This document shows positions 1-6,349 of a DNA stretch of 14,400 nucleotides, one piece after another; the first letter of the stretch is position 1; each line of letters starts with the position of its first letter. Under the pieces are notes generated by a model. That model saw nothing but the letters and a program-made list of their open reading frames with translations, searched no databases and was not told the DNA's origin. The translations under genes were made by a program, and so were the position numbers. Source of the DNA: CAYGWP01 sp964353455 (GTDB taxonomy: Bacteria; Planctomycetota; Phycisphaerae; FEN-1346); contig CAYGWP010000428.1 of NCBI GenBank assembly GCA_964353455.1, forward strand, positions 1 through 14,400, read 5' to 3'.

Positions 1-1133
1 GTCTTGCCGACCTTGCCGCGCGAGGCCGCGGCGATCCGCCCGGCGCCATCGGCCAGGACCGGGGCAAGCGCGGCGGCGCTCTCCGCCAGCCTCTCTTTGC
101 GGATGACCCGCAGGTTCGCCAGGGCTGCCGCCGCGCAGACCGGGTTCGCGCAGTGCGTGCTTGTCATTTCACCTGGGCCATACATATTCATAAGTTCTTC
201 CGTGCCCAGGACGGCCGCCAGCGGCATCCCGCCCGAGATGCCCTTGCCGCAGGCCACCAGGTCGGGCACGATATTCAGGTGCATGAAGCCGAAGGGCCTG
301 CCCGTCCGCCCGAACCCCGCCTGGATTTCATCCAGCGCCAGAACCGCCTTGTGCCGGTAGCACCAGCGGCGGAGGGCCTGCGCGTACTGGGGCGGCATCA
401 GGCACGCGTTGCACCCCTGGTACGTCTCGCTCATCACGCCGCAGACGTCGTCGGGACTGACGCCCTTTGCGGCCAGCGCGGCCTCAAACACATTGAAATG
501 CGTATCCTTCTGCCGGAAACCGTCGGGGTAAGGCGCCTGGACGAACCGCCGGTCTCCATCGCCCAGCCACGTCTTCAGGGCCTCCGCCCCGCCGGCCAGT
601 TGCGACCCCATCGTCCGGCCGTGGAACGCGTGCTCGAACGTCACGAAGACGCTCTTACTTTTCCCGCCGAGCGCAAGCCCCCGCGTCATCGCCAGTTTGA
701 TGATGCACTCGCACGCCTCCGACCCGGTCGTCAGCAGGAACACACGCTTCAGCGGCGCGGGCAGCCACAGGGTCAGTTCCTCCACAAGTTCCAGCCGCAC
801 GTCGGTCGGGAAGCAGTACGCGTGATACAGCCCGCGTGCGGCCATGTCGCAGATGGCCTCGATGATCTCCGGCCGACCGTGCCCGCTGGCGGTCACCAGC
901 ACGCCGCTCGAAAAGTCGATCCAGCGGTTCCCGTACGCATCCAAGATGGATGCGCCCTGGCCGTGATGCCAGATGACCGGCGGCTGGCCGCCCATCGACC
1001 GCGGCTCTAAGGACCGAAGCCGCTCCAGCAGCGGCACCGACGCCGGCACGGGTATCTCGGTCGCGATGGTGCGGTGCTTCGTGCGGACCTGCGGCACTTT
1101 CTCGGGGACCAGCGGGAATTCCTTCGTCGCCAC
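1..1133 (-). CDS. Class-III PLP-dependent aminotransferase (3' end beyond window)
   Basis: Translating the minus strand gives about 377 residues of a fold-type I, class-III aminotransferase (4-aminobutyrate / acetylornithine / glutamate-semialdehyde family). It would move an amino group between an amine or amino acid and a keto acid in the cytoplasm. Visible motifs are GSEACE near residue 140, the cofactor-contacting aspartate in LALDEIQAGFGRTG, and CGKGISGGMPLAAVLG with the PLP-binding lysine at about residue 297. No in-frame ATG exists at the 5' end. I chose the GTG at 1133, preceded by an AGGTAG-like ribosome site. The frame stays open upstream through a palindromic repeat (1150-1247), so an extended start cannot be excluded, but that segment looks like repeat rather than protein. 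It lies 122 bases after the oxidoreductase gene on the same strand and is probably co-transcribed. The two may act on one amino-sugar or similar substrate, which is inference. The substrate is not assignable. The C-terminus is cut by the window edge. Confidence 0.9.
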   Translation of the reverse strand, partial: MATKEFPLVPEKVPQVRTKHRTIATEIPVPASVPLLERLRSLEPRSMGGQPPVIWHHGQGASILDAYGNRWIDFSSGVLVTASGHGRPEIIEAICDMAARGLYHAYCFPTDVRLELVEELTLWLPAPLKRVFLLTTGSEACECIIKLAMTRGLALGGKSKSVFVTFEHAFHGRTMGSQLAGGAEALKTWLGDGDRRFVQAPYPDGFRQKDTHFNVFEAALAAKGVSPDDVCGVMSETYQGCNACLMPPQYAQALRRWCYRHKAVLALDEIQAGFGRTGRPFGFMHLNIVPDLVACGKGISGGMPLAAVLGTEELMNMYGPGEMTSTHCANPVCAAAALANLRVIRKERLAESAAALAPVLADGAGRIAAASRGKVGK

Positions 1134-1149
1134 GATCTCTACCTTTTTT

Positions 1150-1247
1150 CTCCCTCTCCCCTCGTGGGAGAGGGTAGGGTGAGGGGGCGCGCCGCAACAA
1201 CCCCTCACCCGGCCTTCGGCCACCCTCTCCCGCAAGGGGAGAGGGTA
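1150..1247. repeat. Palindromic CCCTCACCC/CTCTCCC-type repeat, two copies head to head
   Basis: Two arms carry CCCTCTCCC...GGGAGAGGG and GGGTGAGGGG in opposite orientation, so the block is an interrupted inverted repeat. The same unit lies inside the neighbouring gene (2327-2368) and upstream of it (2691-2836). It fills the space between the oxidoreductase stop and the aminotransferase start. Its T/A-poor stem is not followed by a clean U-tract, so I call it a dispersed repeat rather than a terminator. Confidence 0.8.
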
Positions 1248-1255
1248 ACGGCACT

Positions 1256-2623
1256 CTAATGCTCCCTGAACTTTACTTCCGCCGGCGGACCGTAGTCGAT
1301 CGCCACCTCGCGGCCGCCCGCAAGGATCGACCGGCGCCCCGCCTCGATCACCAGTTCGTTGTACGCGCTGTTGGCAGGCGTCGCAAGGATGCCCTCGCGG
1401 TCGTATCGACGCAGCAGTTCGCGCCGCTTCGCCACGGACTTGATCGCGGCCGCCCTGCGGCAGGCGTTGATGATGTACTCGACGCTGCGGTGCCCGTATC
1501 CGGCCGGCGTCAGTCCGCCGCCGCCCTGGTCCAGCAACTGGTAGTAGTCCGGGTTCGGCTCCAGGTAGGCGGTGTCGCCGGGGTCGCCGCCGGCCTCGGT
1601 CAGGCTGTACTTGACGCCGCGGTACTGGTCGCTGTGAAACACGAGGCAGGCATCCTTCTTGCCCTGACACCACAGGGTCATGCCCTGCGAATTTCCGCCG
1701 GCCCCCGCGCTGGGGTATCCGATGGCGTTGGCCACGCTCAGGCACCCGCCGCCTTCCCACAGGATTCGGGCGTCGGTCCACAGGAACCCTTCATTGCCGT
1801 TCGGGTACCTGTCGCGGATGCCATAGACGCTGACGCTCACCGGGCGCAGGCCCGTGATGAACGCCACGAGGTCAACGTAGTGGCATCCGATGTACGTAAA
1901 CATGTCGCTATTTTCACAGGTGCACCAGTTCTGGAAGTTCGAGCCGCGGTAATGCCATTTCTCGTGCAGGTGTGCCTGGCCCAGGCGGAACCGGCCCAGC
2001 CGCCCGGCCCGATAGTGCCGCCGCGCCATCAGACTCCGGTGGTCGAAACGCTTGTGATACTCAACGCCCACCACGAGGCCCCGCTCGAGCGCCGCACGCC
2101 CGATCTCCGAGGCCTGCTCGTGCACCAGCACCAGCGGCTTGACGCAGCACACGTGCAGGTCGTTCGCCAACGCCTCCATGACGGCAGGGTAGTGCAGGTG
2201 GTCCGGCACGGCCACCACCGCGATGCTCCCGCGCGGCGCCGCAGCCAGCACCTTCTTGTAGAGGTCCGGGTACGTCTTCCCTGCCGCGGCGTAGCGCTGC
2301 GAAGCCGGGCCGGCCGCGGCGCAATTCTCCCCTCTCCCCTTTCGGGAGAGGGGTTGGGGGTGAGGGGGCGACTCGCCGGAACCCCCCGCCCGGCCCGCCC
2401 CCGGCGAAGCGGGGTGCGGCGTGAACGACTGCCCCGGAAACCCGCGCCTGAGCGTCTCATCGGCCCGAATCTCGGCCAGCGGCCCGCCCTCCAGGGCGCA
2501 GATGTGGATGTCGCCCACCACACCCTCGCGCTGGAGATGGTATATCGTCGGCAGTATCTGTATCCGCGTGATCATGCCGCCGCCGACTATAGTCACCCGC
2601 GGCGCCTTCGCGCTTGCCGCCAT
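1256..2623 (-). CDS. Gfo/Idh/MocA family NAD(P)-dependent oxidoreductase
   Basis: 455 residues. The N-terminus VTIVGGGMITRIQILP (about residues 10-25) is a Rossmann nucleotide-binding start of the Gfo/Idh/MocA type. VAVPDHLHYPAVMEAL (about 137-152) and CCVKP follow where the family has its EKP motif, here with Val for Glu. HKRFDH is near residue 195, and the C-terminal half is the substrate-binding alpha/beta domain. These enzymes oxidise or reduce sugars, inositols or related polyols with NAD(P) in the cytoplasm. GGAGGT six bases before ATG 2623 supports the start. The protein is longer than the usual 350-420 residues because a palindromic DNA repeat reads through in frame at about residues 69-100, giving a Pro/Gly/Ser/Arg-rich segment between the Rossmann beta strands. 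The aminotransferase follows on the same strand. The exact substrate is unknown. Confidence 0.9.
   Translation of the reverse strand: MAASAKAPRVTIVGGGMITRIQILPTIYHLQREGVVGDIHICALEGGPLAEIRADETLRRGFPGQSFTPHPASPGAGRAGGSGESPPHPQPLSRKGRGENCAAAGPASQRYAAAGKTYPDLYKKVLAAAPRGSIAVVAVPDHLHYPAVMEALANDLHVCCVKPLVLVHEQASEIGRAALERGLVVGVEYHKRFDHRSLMARRHYRAGRLGRFRLGQAHLHEKWHYRGSNFQNWCTCENSDMFTYIGCHYVDLVAFITGLRPVSVSVYGIRDRYPNGNEGFLWTDARILWEGGGCLSVANAIGYPSAGAGGNSQGMTLWCQGKKDACLVFHSDQYRGVKYSLTEAGGDPGDTAYLEPNPDYYQLLDQGGGGLTPAGYGHRSVEYIINACRRAAAIKSVAKRRELLRRYDREGILATPANSAYNELVIEAGRRSILAGGREVAIDYGPPAEVKFREH
2327..2368. repeat. Palindromic repeat translated in frame inside the oxidoreductase
   Basis: The CCCTCTCCC...GGGAGAGGGG hairpin followed by a GGGTGAGGGGG tail matches the dispersed repeat at 1150-1247 and 2691-2836. 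On the minus strand it encodes the Pro/Arg-rich stretch SPPHPQPLSRKGRGE (about residues 85-99). Low-complexity Pro/Gly/Ser sequence continues on both sides, so the inserted block is probably larger than the core. The reading frame is kept and flanking family homology resumes at KTYPDLYKKV. Confidence 0.85.
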
Positions 2624-3090
2624 AGCCCCACCTCCGATCCGCCGCCAGACCCCATCTATAAGCCGACACCGGCCAGTTTTCCATCCTTTTCTCCCTCTCC
2701 TTTTCTCCCTCTCCCCTTAGTGCCCGCCCGTTCGTATTGGCGGGCGGGCGAGGTGGATATCTTTCTCTCTCCCTCTCCCCTTAGCCTGCCCGCCCGTCTC
2801 TATTGGCGGGCGGGAGAGGGGTAGGGGTGAGGGGGCCTACTGCATCACGTACCATAGCGGGAGCGGCCGGGGAATGACGAATGATGAAATTCGCCCGCCA
2901 GGACGGAGGGCGGGGAAGAAGCAAGCCCGAATTCCGCTGGCCTCCCGTCCCTCGCCCGCCTCGACGATAACGGCCTGGCCCCGACCGCGAGGCGGTAAAG
3001 ATGGCCCCGAGGGTTGCACGCGGTTGTTCGGTGTTTCGGTCCCGGACGTTTCGGCCCCACCGGGGCCCCGGACTCATTCGTTTGCGGCTA
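2624..3090. other. Intergenic stretch with repeat array; no gene seen
   Basis: Apparent reading frames here are low-complexity and lack ribosome sites. The left third holds the oxidoreductase ribosome site and presumably its promoter, but no convincing -35/-10 pair was found. The middle holds the repeat array at 2691-2836. The right part (2837-3090) is GC-rich unique sequence with one hairpin, GGCCCC-ACC-GGGGCC at 3053-3067, just past the stop of the small gene at 3091. It lacks a U-tract, so it is at best a weak terminator. Confidence 0.6.
2691..2836. repeat. Duplicated palindromic repeat array
   Basis: Two near-identical units lie in tandem at 2705-2748 and 2769-2814. Each begins CTCCCTCTCCCCTTAG and ends in a hairpin with GCCCGCC/GGCGGGC arms and a loop ending TATT. 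The block closes with GGGTGAGGGGG-like sequence at about 2817-2836, the same tail as the other copies of this repeat. It lies just upstream of the oxidoreductase gene. Confidence 0.85.
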
Positions 3091-3282
3091 TTATCTGACA
3101 GGCTGCCGGGCCGGGCCGATCTTCTTCCGCCATGCCGCAATCTTCGGATTCTTGGCGGCAGTCGCATTGACGAAATCGGCATACGATGCGAACTCCCCCC
3201 GGCGCTCCTCGTATTCCCGCATCAGTTCCCGCTGGATCCGGGCCTTCGATTCCACGCAATCAAACTTCTTTTTCGTCTTCAT
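3091..3282 (-). CDS. Small antitoxin-like hypothetical protein, partner of PIN-domain gene
   Basis: 63 residues, strongly charged, starting MKTKKKFDCVESKARIQ and containing the pattern EYEERRGEFASYADF. I recall this type as a short conserved hypothetical found directly after PIN-domain genes in many bacteria. The likely role is antitoxin or accessory of the PIN ribonuclease, which is inference. GGAGGTGGTGT directly before ATG 3282 is a good ribosome site. The start lies 23 bases inside the end of the PIN reading frame, so the two were an overlapping operon. Because the PIN gene is truncated, this gene may be an orphan. No DNA-binding motif is obvious. An alternative is a conserved protein of unrelated function. 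Confidence 0.7.
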   Translation of the reverse strand: MKTKKKFDCVESKARIQRELMREYEERRGEFASYADFVNATAAKNPKIAAWRKKIGPARQPVR

Positions 3283-3469
3283 ACACCACCTCCATCGGAC
3301 TGAGGATGGTCATCGTGCGATAGCCGAGGGCGACATTCACGCTGTTGAACCGGCGGATGCGGCTGAAGTTCACGATGTGCTTGAAATTCCAACTCAGGAT
3401 GACGTCCGCCCCCGCCACCGTCGCCGCAGCCACATGGACGGCATCCGCCATTGACGCCCCTGCGAACAA
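3260..3469 (-). pseudogene. 3' remnant of a PIN-domain nuclease (toxin) gene
   Basis: The conserved C-terminal half of a VapC-like PIN protein is readable: ADAVHVAAATVAGADVI, then SWNFKHIV, RFNSVN and a final SPMEVVYEDE. The usual N-terminal half with the first catalytic acidic residues is missing. Upstream the frame stays open, but as unrelated sequence, into the last codons of the cyclase gene in another frame (stop 3493). The only upstream start-like codon is a TTG. Homology therefore appears to stop near 3455-3490, exactly where the AT-richer cyclase/TIR cassette begins. I read this as truncation by insertion or recombination. A very short functional protein is unlikely. Confidence 0.75.
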
Positions 3470-3492
3470 CTGTCTGTTGCCTAGCCATTCCC

Positions 3493-4653
3493 CTATTTTG
3501 CCAATGCGTTTTGAGTGCTTTGGTGGAGATATTGAAGCCCCTCCACATACGTCTCATAAATGGGTGATGGCTTCCTACCGAGCCAACACAAATCATAACC
3601 AGGACAATTTGGCGCCGCTACATTCCACACATACGGGCTCACGTGTATCCTTCCGCCAGGCTGTTCCCAGTCAATAAAGGAAGCCCCCAGGTATGGCGGC
3701 TCCTTGAACAGTCCAAGTTTGAAATCAGCCTTCGTGAATTGGGATCTCAATTTGGCGAAGAAATCCTGCCATTTGCCAACACACTGCCTGACGAGTTTTG
3801 GAAAGGCCTGGGGTTCGGTAAGGTGGAGGCCGGCATACATCTGCGGATCAGGCATAAACACCCAGAATCGTTTCAGCTGTTTTGAGAACTTGATGTTGCC
3901 CTTGTCAAAACTGGCAATGAACCTATCGCCAGTTAGTTGGATAAACGCGATTTGTGTGGCCTGCTGAACATGTTCACTGAAAGAACCGACAACCTTCTTA
4001 GGCAAAGGAGTCAAACTTACCAGCATCAAGTGCTTTGCGGCTGGATCTTCGTTTGACCAGTACAATTGTGGTGGCTTCAGCACCAACTTGTAAACGAGCA
4101 TCTGGAGTTCGTGTTTTCCATAGACTTCTATAGGCCCGCAAAAACTGGCTTTCAATGCCTCAGAGAAAGGAGGCGTGACAAAAACGGGAGAGTCGGCTCC
4201 CACATATTCCCCGAAAGCGGTTTCCGAAAAGAGCGTCTGACGTGGACCAGCGGCGTCCATCACGCGCTGCGCATAGTTGATCGTGTCGCCGCAGACGTTG
4301 GCTTTTCCATTAATATCAGTGACAAGTTCAACCGCACCGACGTGAACCCCAACTCTCAAACCAACAGAATGCGCAGGCGAATACTGCCTATGTGCCCATT
4401 GATGCAGTCTGAGGATAACGCGCAAGATAGTAGAGCGATCCCACGGTTTGTTAGGTCGATGAAGAAATGCCAATGCAACACCATCGCCAGTCGGCAATGC
4501 AACAAGGCTGGGCGTATCTAGCGGTGGGGCCAATAATGTTCGCAATTCAGGTGTAAGCTCGGCCGTAACAGACTCAATAAGTTGCCGTTGTTCCACGGTT
4601 GATTTGCCCGAAAAGTTTACTATATCTGTGAATACGATGGTTGCTGCGGACAT
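3493..4653 (-). CDS. Class-III nucleotidyl cyclase with long C-terminal domain; candidate Pycsar-like defence cyclase
   Basis: 386 residues. Residues 1-190 form a single class-III cyclase homology domain: TIVFTDIVNFS with metal ligand Asp10, LPTGDGVALAF with the second metal ligand Asp57, LRVGVHVGAV (99-108), and GDTINYAQR with the transition-state Asn126 and Arg130. The two residues that select adenine in adenylyl cyclases are absent by my alignment: the Lys before the GD motif is Leu53 and the Asp seven before Asn126 is Asn119. The base specificity is therefore probably not adenine. Residues 190-386 form a separate globular domain that I cannot name, with no membrane segments. GGAG sits ten bases before ATG 4653. 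The gene starts 13 bases after the TIR stop, so both are one transcript. Base composition is clearly more AT-rich than the neighbours. Known Pycsar cyclases make cCMP or cUMP on phage infection. That this one does so is inference from partner and motifs. Confidence 0.85.
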   Translation of the reverse strand: MSAATIVFTDIVNFSGKSTVEQRQLIESVTAELTPELRTLLAPPLDTPSLVALPTGDGVALAFLHRPNKPWDRSTILRVILRLHQWAHRQYSPAHSVGLRVGVHVGAVELVTDINGKANVCGDTINYAQRVMDAAGPRQTLFSETAFGEYVGADSPVFVTPPFSEALKASFCGPIEVYGKHELQMLVYKLVLKPPQLYWSNEDPAAKHLMLVSLTPLPKKVVGSFSEHVQQATQIAFIQLTGDRFIASFDKGNIKFSKQLKRFWVFMPDPQMYAGLHLTEPQAFPKLVRQCVGKWQDFFAKLRSQFTKADFKLGLFKEPPYLGASFIDWEQPGGRIHVSPYVWNVAAPNCPGYDLCWLGRKPSPIYETYVEGLQYLHQSTQNALAK

Positions 4654-4666
4654 TAGCAGTCACTCC

Positions 4667-5137
4667 TTATGCGTCAGGATCCTCATCCAGCCACTTATCG
4701 AGAACGTCTGGGTCCCAAGCCAACTCGCTTGTTGACCGACCGGACATAAGAGCGATTGGCATTGTAGCGCTATCGGATCCCTTGAGTTTCATTCCGCGGA
4801 TTCGTTTCCAGGTCTTATCGCCGGATAGAGGCTTTTTCATTTGGATGAACGTGTTTATTTCCCACGCTACCCAATCACTTTTGTGAGTGTCAGCACCGAT
4901 GAGGACTACAAGCTTCGAGGCTTTGTCAAACTTCTTTATGATCTCATCCCGGACGGGTTTCGATCTAGGGTCGCTTGGCGGGTATTTAATGGGTCTGCCA
5001 CTCGGGCCCGTAACAGGTTCTTTTAACGAATGATCATGAAAGTCCAACGGATGTTTTGGGTTGCTCTTGAGCAACTTGAAGCCGCCAACCTGCTTTTGAT
5101 CATCATGGTCATAGCTAATGAATACGTTGGCTGCCAT
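4667..5137 (-). CDS. TIR-like (DUF1863/ThsB-like) protein, probable defence effector
   Basis: 156 residues with one domain. The start ANVFISYDHDD is the TIR beta-strand A motif. LDFHDHSL and VRDEIIKKFDKASKLVVLIG (about 62-81) follow, then SDWVAWEINTF with Glu93 at the position of the catalytic Glu of NAD-cleaving TIR domains. This layout fits the MTH538/DUF1863 TIR-like group that includes ThsB. No signal peptide, membrane helix or cyclic-nucleotide-binding domain is present. That differs from Pycsar TIR effectors, which carry a binding domain. AAAGGAGTG seven bases before ATG 5137 is a strong ribosome site. The cyclase follows after 13 bases. The likely role is NAD depletion or nucleotide-signal generation during phage attack. 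It could instead produce a signal as ThsB does, with the cyclase as partner. Confidence 0.85.
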   Translation of the reverse strand: MAANVFISYDHDDQKQVGGFKLLKSNPKHPLDFHDHSLKEPVTGPSGRPIKYPPSDPRSKPVRDEIIKKFDKASKLVVLIGADTHKSDWVAWEINTFIQMKKPLSGDKTWKRIRGMKLKGSDSATMPIALMSGRSTSELAWDPDVLDKWLDEDPDA

Positions 5138-5160
5138 AACTCACACTCCTTTCGGTCAAA

Positions 5161-5211
5161 TTGTCCTGGACAACAACGATTGGGCGGACCCGCCGAAGCT
5201 GCCCAACGTTG
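5161..5211 (-). promoter_or_regulatory. Structured leader: two inverted repeats before the TIR gene
   Basis: Between the predicted promoter and the TIR start are two inverted repeats. The larger pairs 5174-5185 with 5201-5211 (CAACG and TTGGGC against GCCCAA and CGTTG, one bulged base). The smaller is TTGTCC-T-GGACAA at 5161-5173, about ten bases upstream of the ribosome site. They could form an attenuator-like RNA structure or an operator, or mark the edge of the inserted cassette. Function is inferred from position only. Confidence 0.5.
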
Positions 5212-5277
5212 GTTTTCTTTCCATATAACGCCCCGCGGATCGATCTGCCAAGACTGCGAACATCTATTTCTGCCGCA

Positions 5278-5307
5278 AGTATATCTAACGACATCGGCCT
5301 TTGTCAA
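5278..5307 (-). promoter_or_regulatory. Predicted sigma-70 promoter of the TIR-cyclase operon
   Basis: On the minus strand a perfect TTGACA (5302-5307) is followed after 18 bases by TATACT (5278-5283). Transcription would start near 5270, leaving a leader of about 130 bases with the inverted repeats at 5161-5211. This is the best promoter match near the cassette. Confidence 0.6.
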
Positions 5308-5460
5308 TACAATCCGACGCCCGCCTTGCATCTACGGGGATGCGTACAAGGGTCTTATGCAGATCGGCATAAGAACCTCCGCCGCCGGGGCGGCCAGCGA
5401 CGTGACGCGAACACGCGCCAAAATACGTCGAAGCGGGGCGGGGGTCAACGGAAAAATCAA

Positions 5461-5494
5461 GTGCGGAGTGCGGAGCGCGGAGTGCGGAGTGAAC
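5461..5494. repeat. 7-bp tandem repeat GTGCGGA, inverted partner at 5950-5983
   Basis: Four GTGCGGA-like units are followed by GTGAAC. The 34 bases reappear inverted at 5950-5983 with about three mismatches, giving a long inverted repeat about 490 bases apart. The intervening DNA contains no gene. Confidence 0.8.
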
Positions 5495-5556
5495 GGCAAA
5501 GCGGCGAGGCACGAAGGCACGGAGTGAACGGGAAAAAAACGGAACGCGGAACGCGG

Positions 5557-5593
5557 CATTGGGCATTCGTCATTGGTCATTTGTCACTGGTCA
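5557..5593. repeat. Short tandem repeat of CATTNGT type
   Basis: About five degenerate 7-8 bp units of CATTGGT / CATTCGT / CATTTGT / CACTGGT. This looks like an expanded simple repeat. No coding or regulatory role is visible. Confidence 0.75.
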
Positions 5594-5608
5594 CGGCGGA
5601 AGGCTGGA

Positions 5609-5626
5609 GGTCCGCCACGGCGGACC
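5609..5626. repeat. Hairpin repeat GGTCCGCC-AC-GGCGGACC, related copy at 5868-5885
   Basis: A perfect 8-bp stem with a two-base loop is followed by CTTCG. A variant with CCCGCC-AC-GGCGGG and TCTTCG follows at 5868-5885, so both stem and flank are shared. Compensating changes in the stem (T/A to C/G) suggest that the hairpin itself is conserved. Confidence 0.7.
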
Positions 5627-5949
5627 TTCGCTTCGCTTTGACTGGAGGCCGCAGGAACAGCGGGTCTCAGTCGCCCCGTCCGGGGCTGAAAATGACAAAG
5701 GGGGAGGGGCGGGGGCGGCCTACCCCGGGCTCGCGCCGCGGGGCTACTGTCAGGCGCCCCAGGTGGGGCTTCACAAGGTTGGACGGACCTGTTGACCTCT
5801 GCCCATTGCGCCTTTGCGGCCTTGCGTGAGCATGCCGTTGGCCGCCTTGCTTTGGCCTGCCGCTTGTGGCCCGCCACGGCGGGTCTTCGACTTGCAGCTC
5901 GCCCAGTCGAGTCGCCTGTGGCGACGTGCAACTGCGGCCTGTCCCGTTC

Positions 5950-6077
5950 GTTCACTCCGCATTCCGAACTCCGCACTCCGCACTTTCTCTGGTCCGTTCC
6001 CTCCGCGTTCCGAGTTCCGCGCTTTGCGCTTCCTGGCTCCGTTCAATCTGCAATCCACAATCCACAATCCACAATCA
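5950..6077. repeat. C-rich 7-bp repeats and ATCCACA tandem repeat
   Basis: 5950-5983 is the inverted partner of 5461-5494. Degenerate TTCCGNG units follow. At 6050-6077 three units of ATCCACA run in tandem. The complementary GATTGTG repeat recurs in the nfnA-nfnB gap (10074-10106), so the same 7-bp unit occurs at two loci in opposite orientation. Confidence 0.75.
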
Positions 6078-6182
6078 AAACACCCCTACTTATGGTATCC
6101 GCACCGCGATTGGCCCCCTACTAATGGTATGCCATGATGCCTGGCACCTGATTATTTTTCGGGCTCTCGGGGGGCAAAACGC

Positions 6183-6215
6183 ACGTAAGTGTTTTTGCAA
6201 AAATGGCACTTACAT
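6183..6215. repeat. 33-nt nested palindrome, left copy
   Basis: GTAAGTG and CACTTAC arms enclose TTTTTGCAAAAA, itself a palindrome. The copy at 6418-6450 differs at only a few arm bases and pairs over ten bases (ACGTAAGTGT with ACACTTACGT). The changes weaken the outer stem here. The two copies are 235 bases apart and bound an AT-rich, palindrome-rich block. Confidence 0.85.
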
Positions 6216-6230
6216 CAATTTGGGCCTGTT

Positions 6231-6309
6231 AAAAAAAGTGAAAAAACCGTTCAAAACCGTCAAAAAACTGTAAAAACCGTGTCAAAACCGTTCAAAACCG
6301 ATCGAAAAA
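6231..6309. other. Phased A-tract array, predicted intrinsically curved DNA
   Basis: Eight runs of 4-7 adenines start at 6231, 6241, 6253, 6262, 6272, 6284, 6293 and 6305. The mean spacing is about 10.6 bases, close to one helical turn, with CCGT/CCG between most runs. Such phasing is known to curve DNA. The array lies between the two 33-nt palindromes. Confidence 0.75.
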
Positions 6310-6349
6310 CGTCTTGCCCATCTTAACATTTGAGGTGTCGAACCCCCTC

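Noticed and set aside
1150..1247. Repeat between oxidoreductase and aminotransferase as an intrinsic terminator
   Set aside because: Stems are strong but no proper U-tract follows in the minus direction, and the same element occurs inside a coding region.
1259..2824. Long plus-strand open frame (521 codons) opposite the oxidoreductase
   Set aside because: It is antisense to a clear Gfo/Idh/MocA gene and reads through the palindromic repeats. No domain or ribosome site.
4066..4521. Plus-strand frame of 151 codons within the cyclase gene
   Set aside because: It lies opposite the catalytic motifs of the cyclase, with no recognisable protein pattern.
5866..6273. Plus-strand frame of 135 codons in the repeat region
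   Set aside because: Its translation is made of the simple repeats and Ser/Pro/His-rich sequence, with no ribosome site.
6241..6309. Short repeated AAAACCG units as a CRISPR array
   Set aside because: Units are about 10 bases with no constant spacers of 30 bases or more. The regular period is better explained by A-tract phasing.
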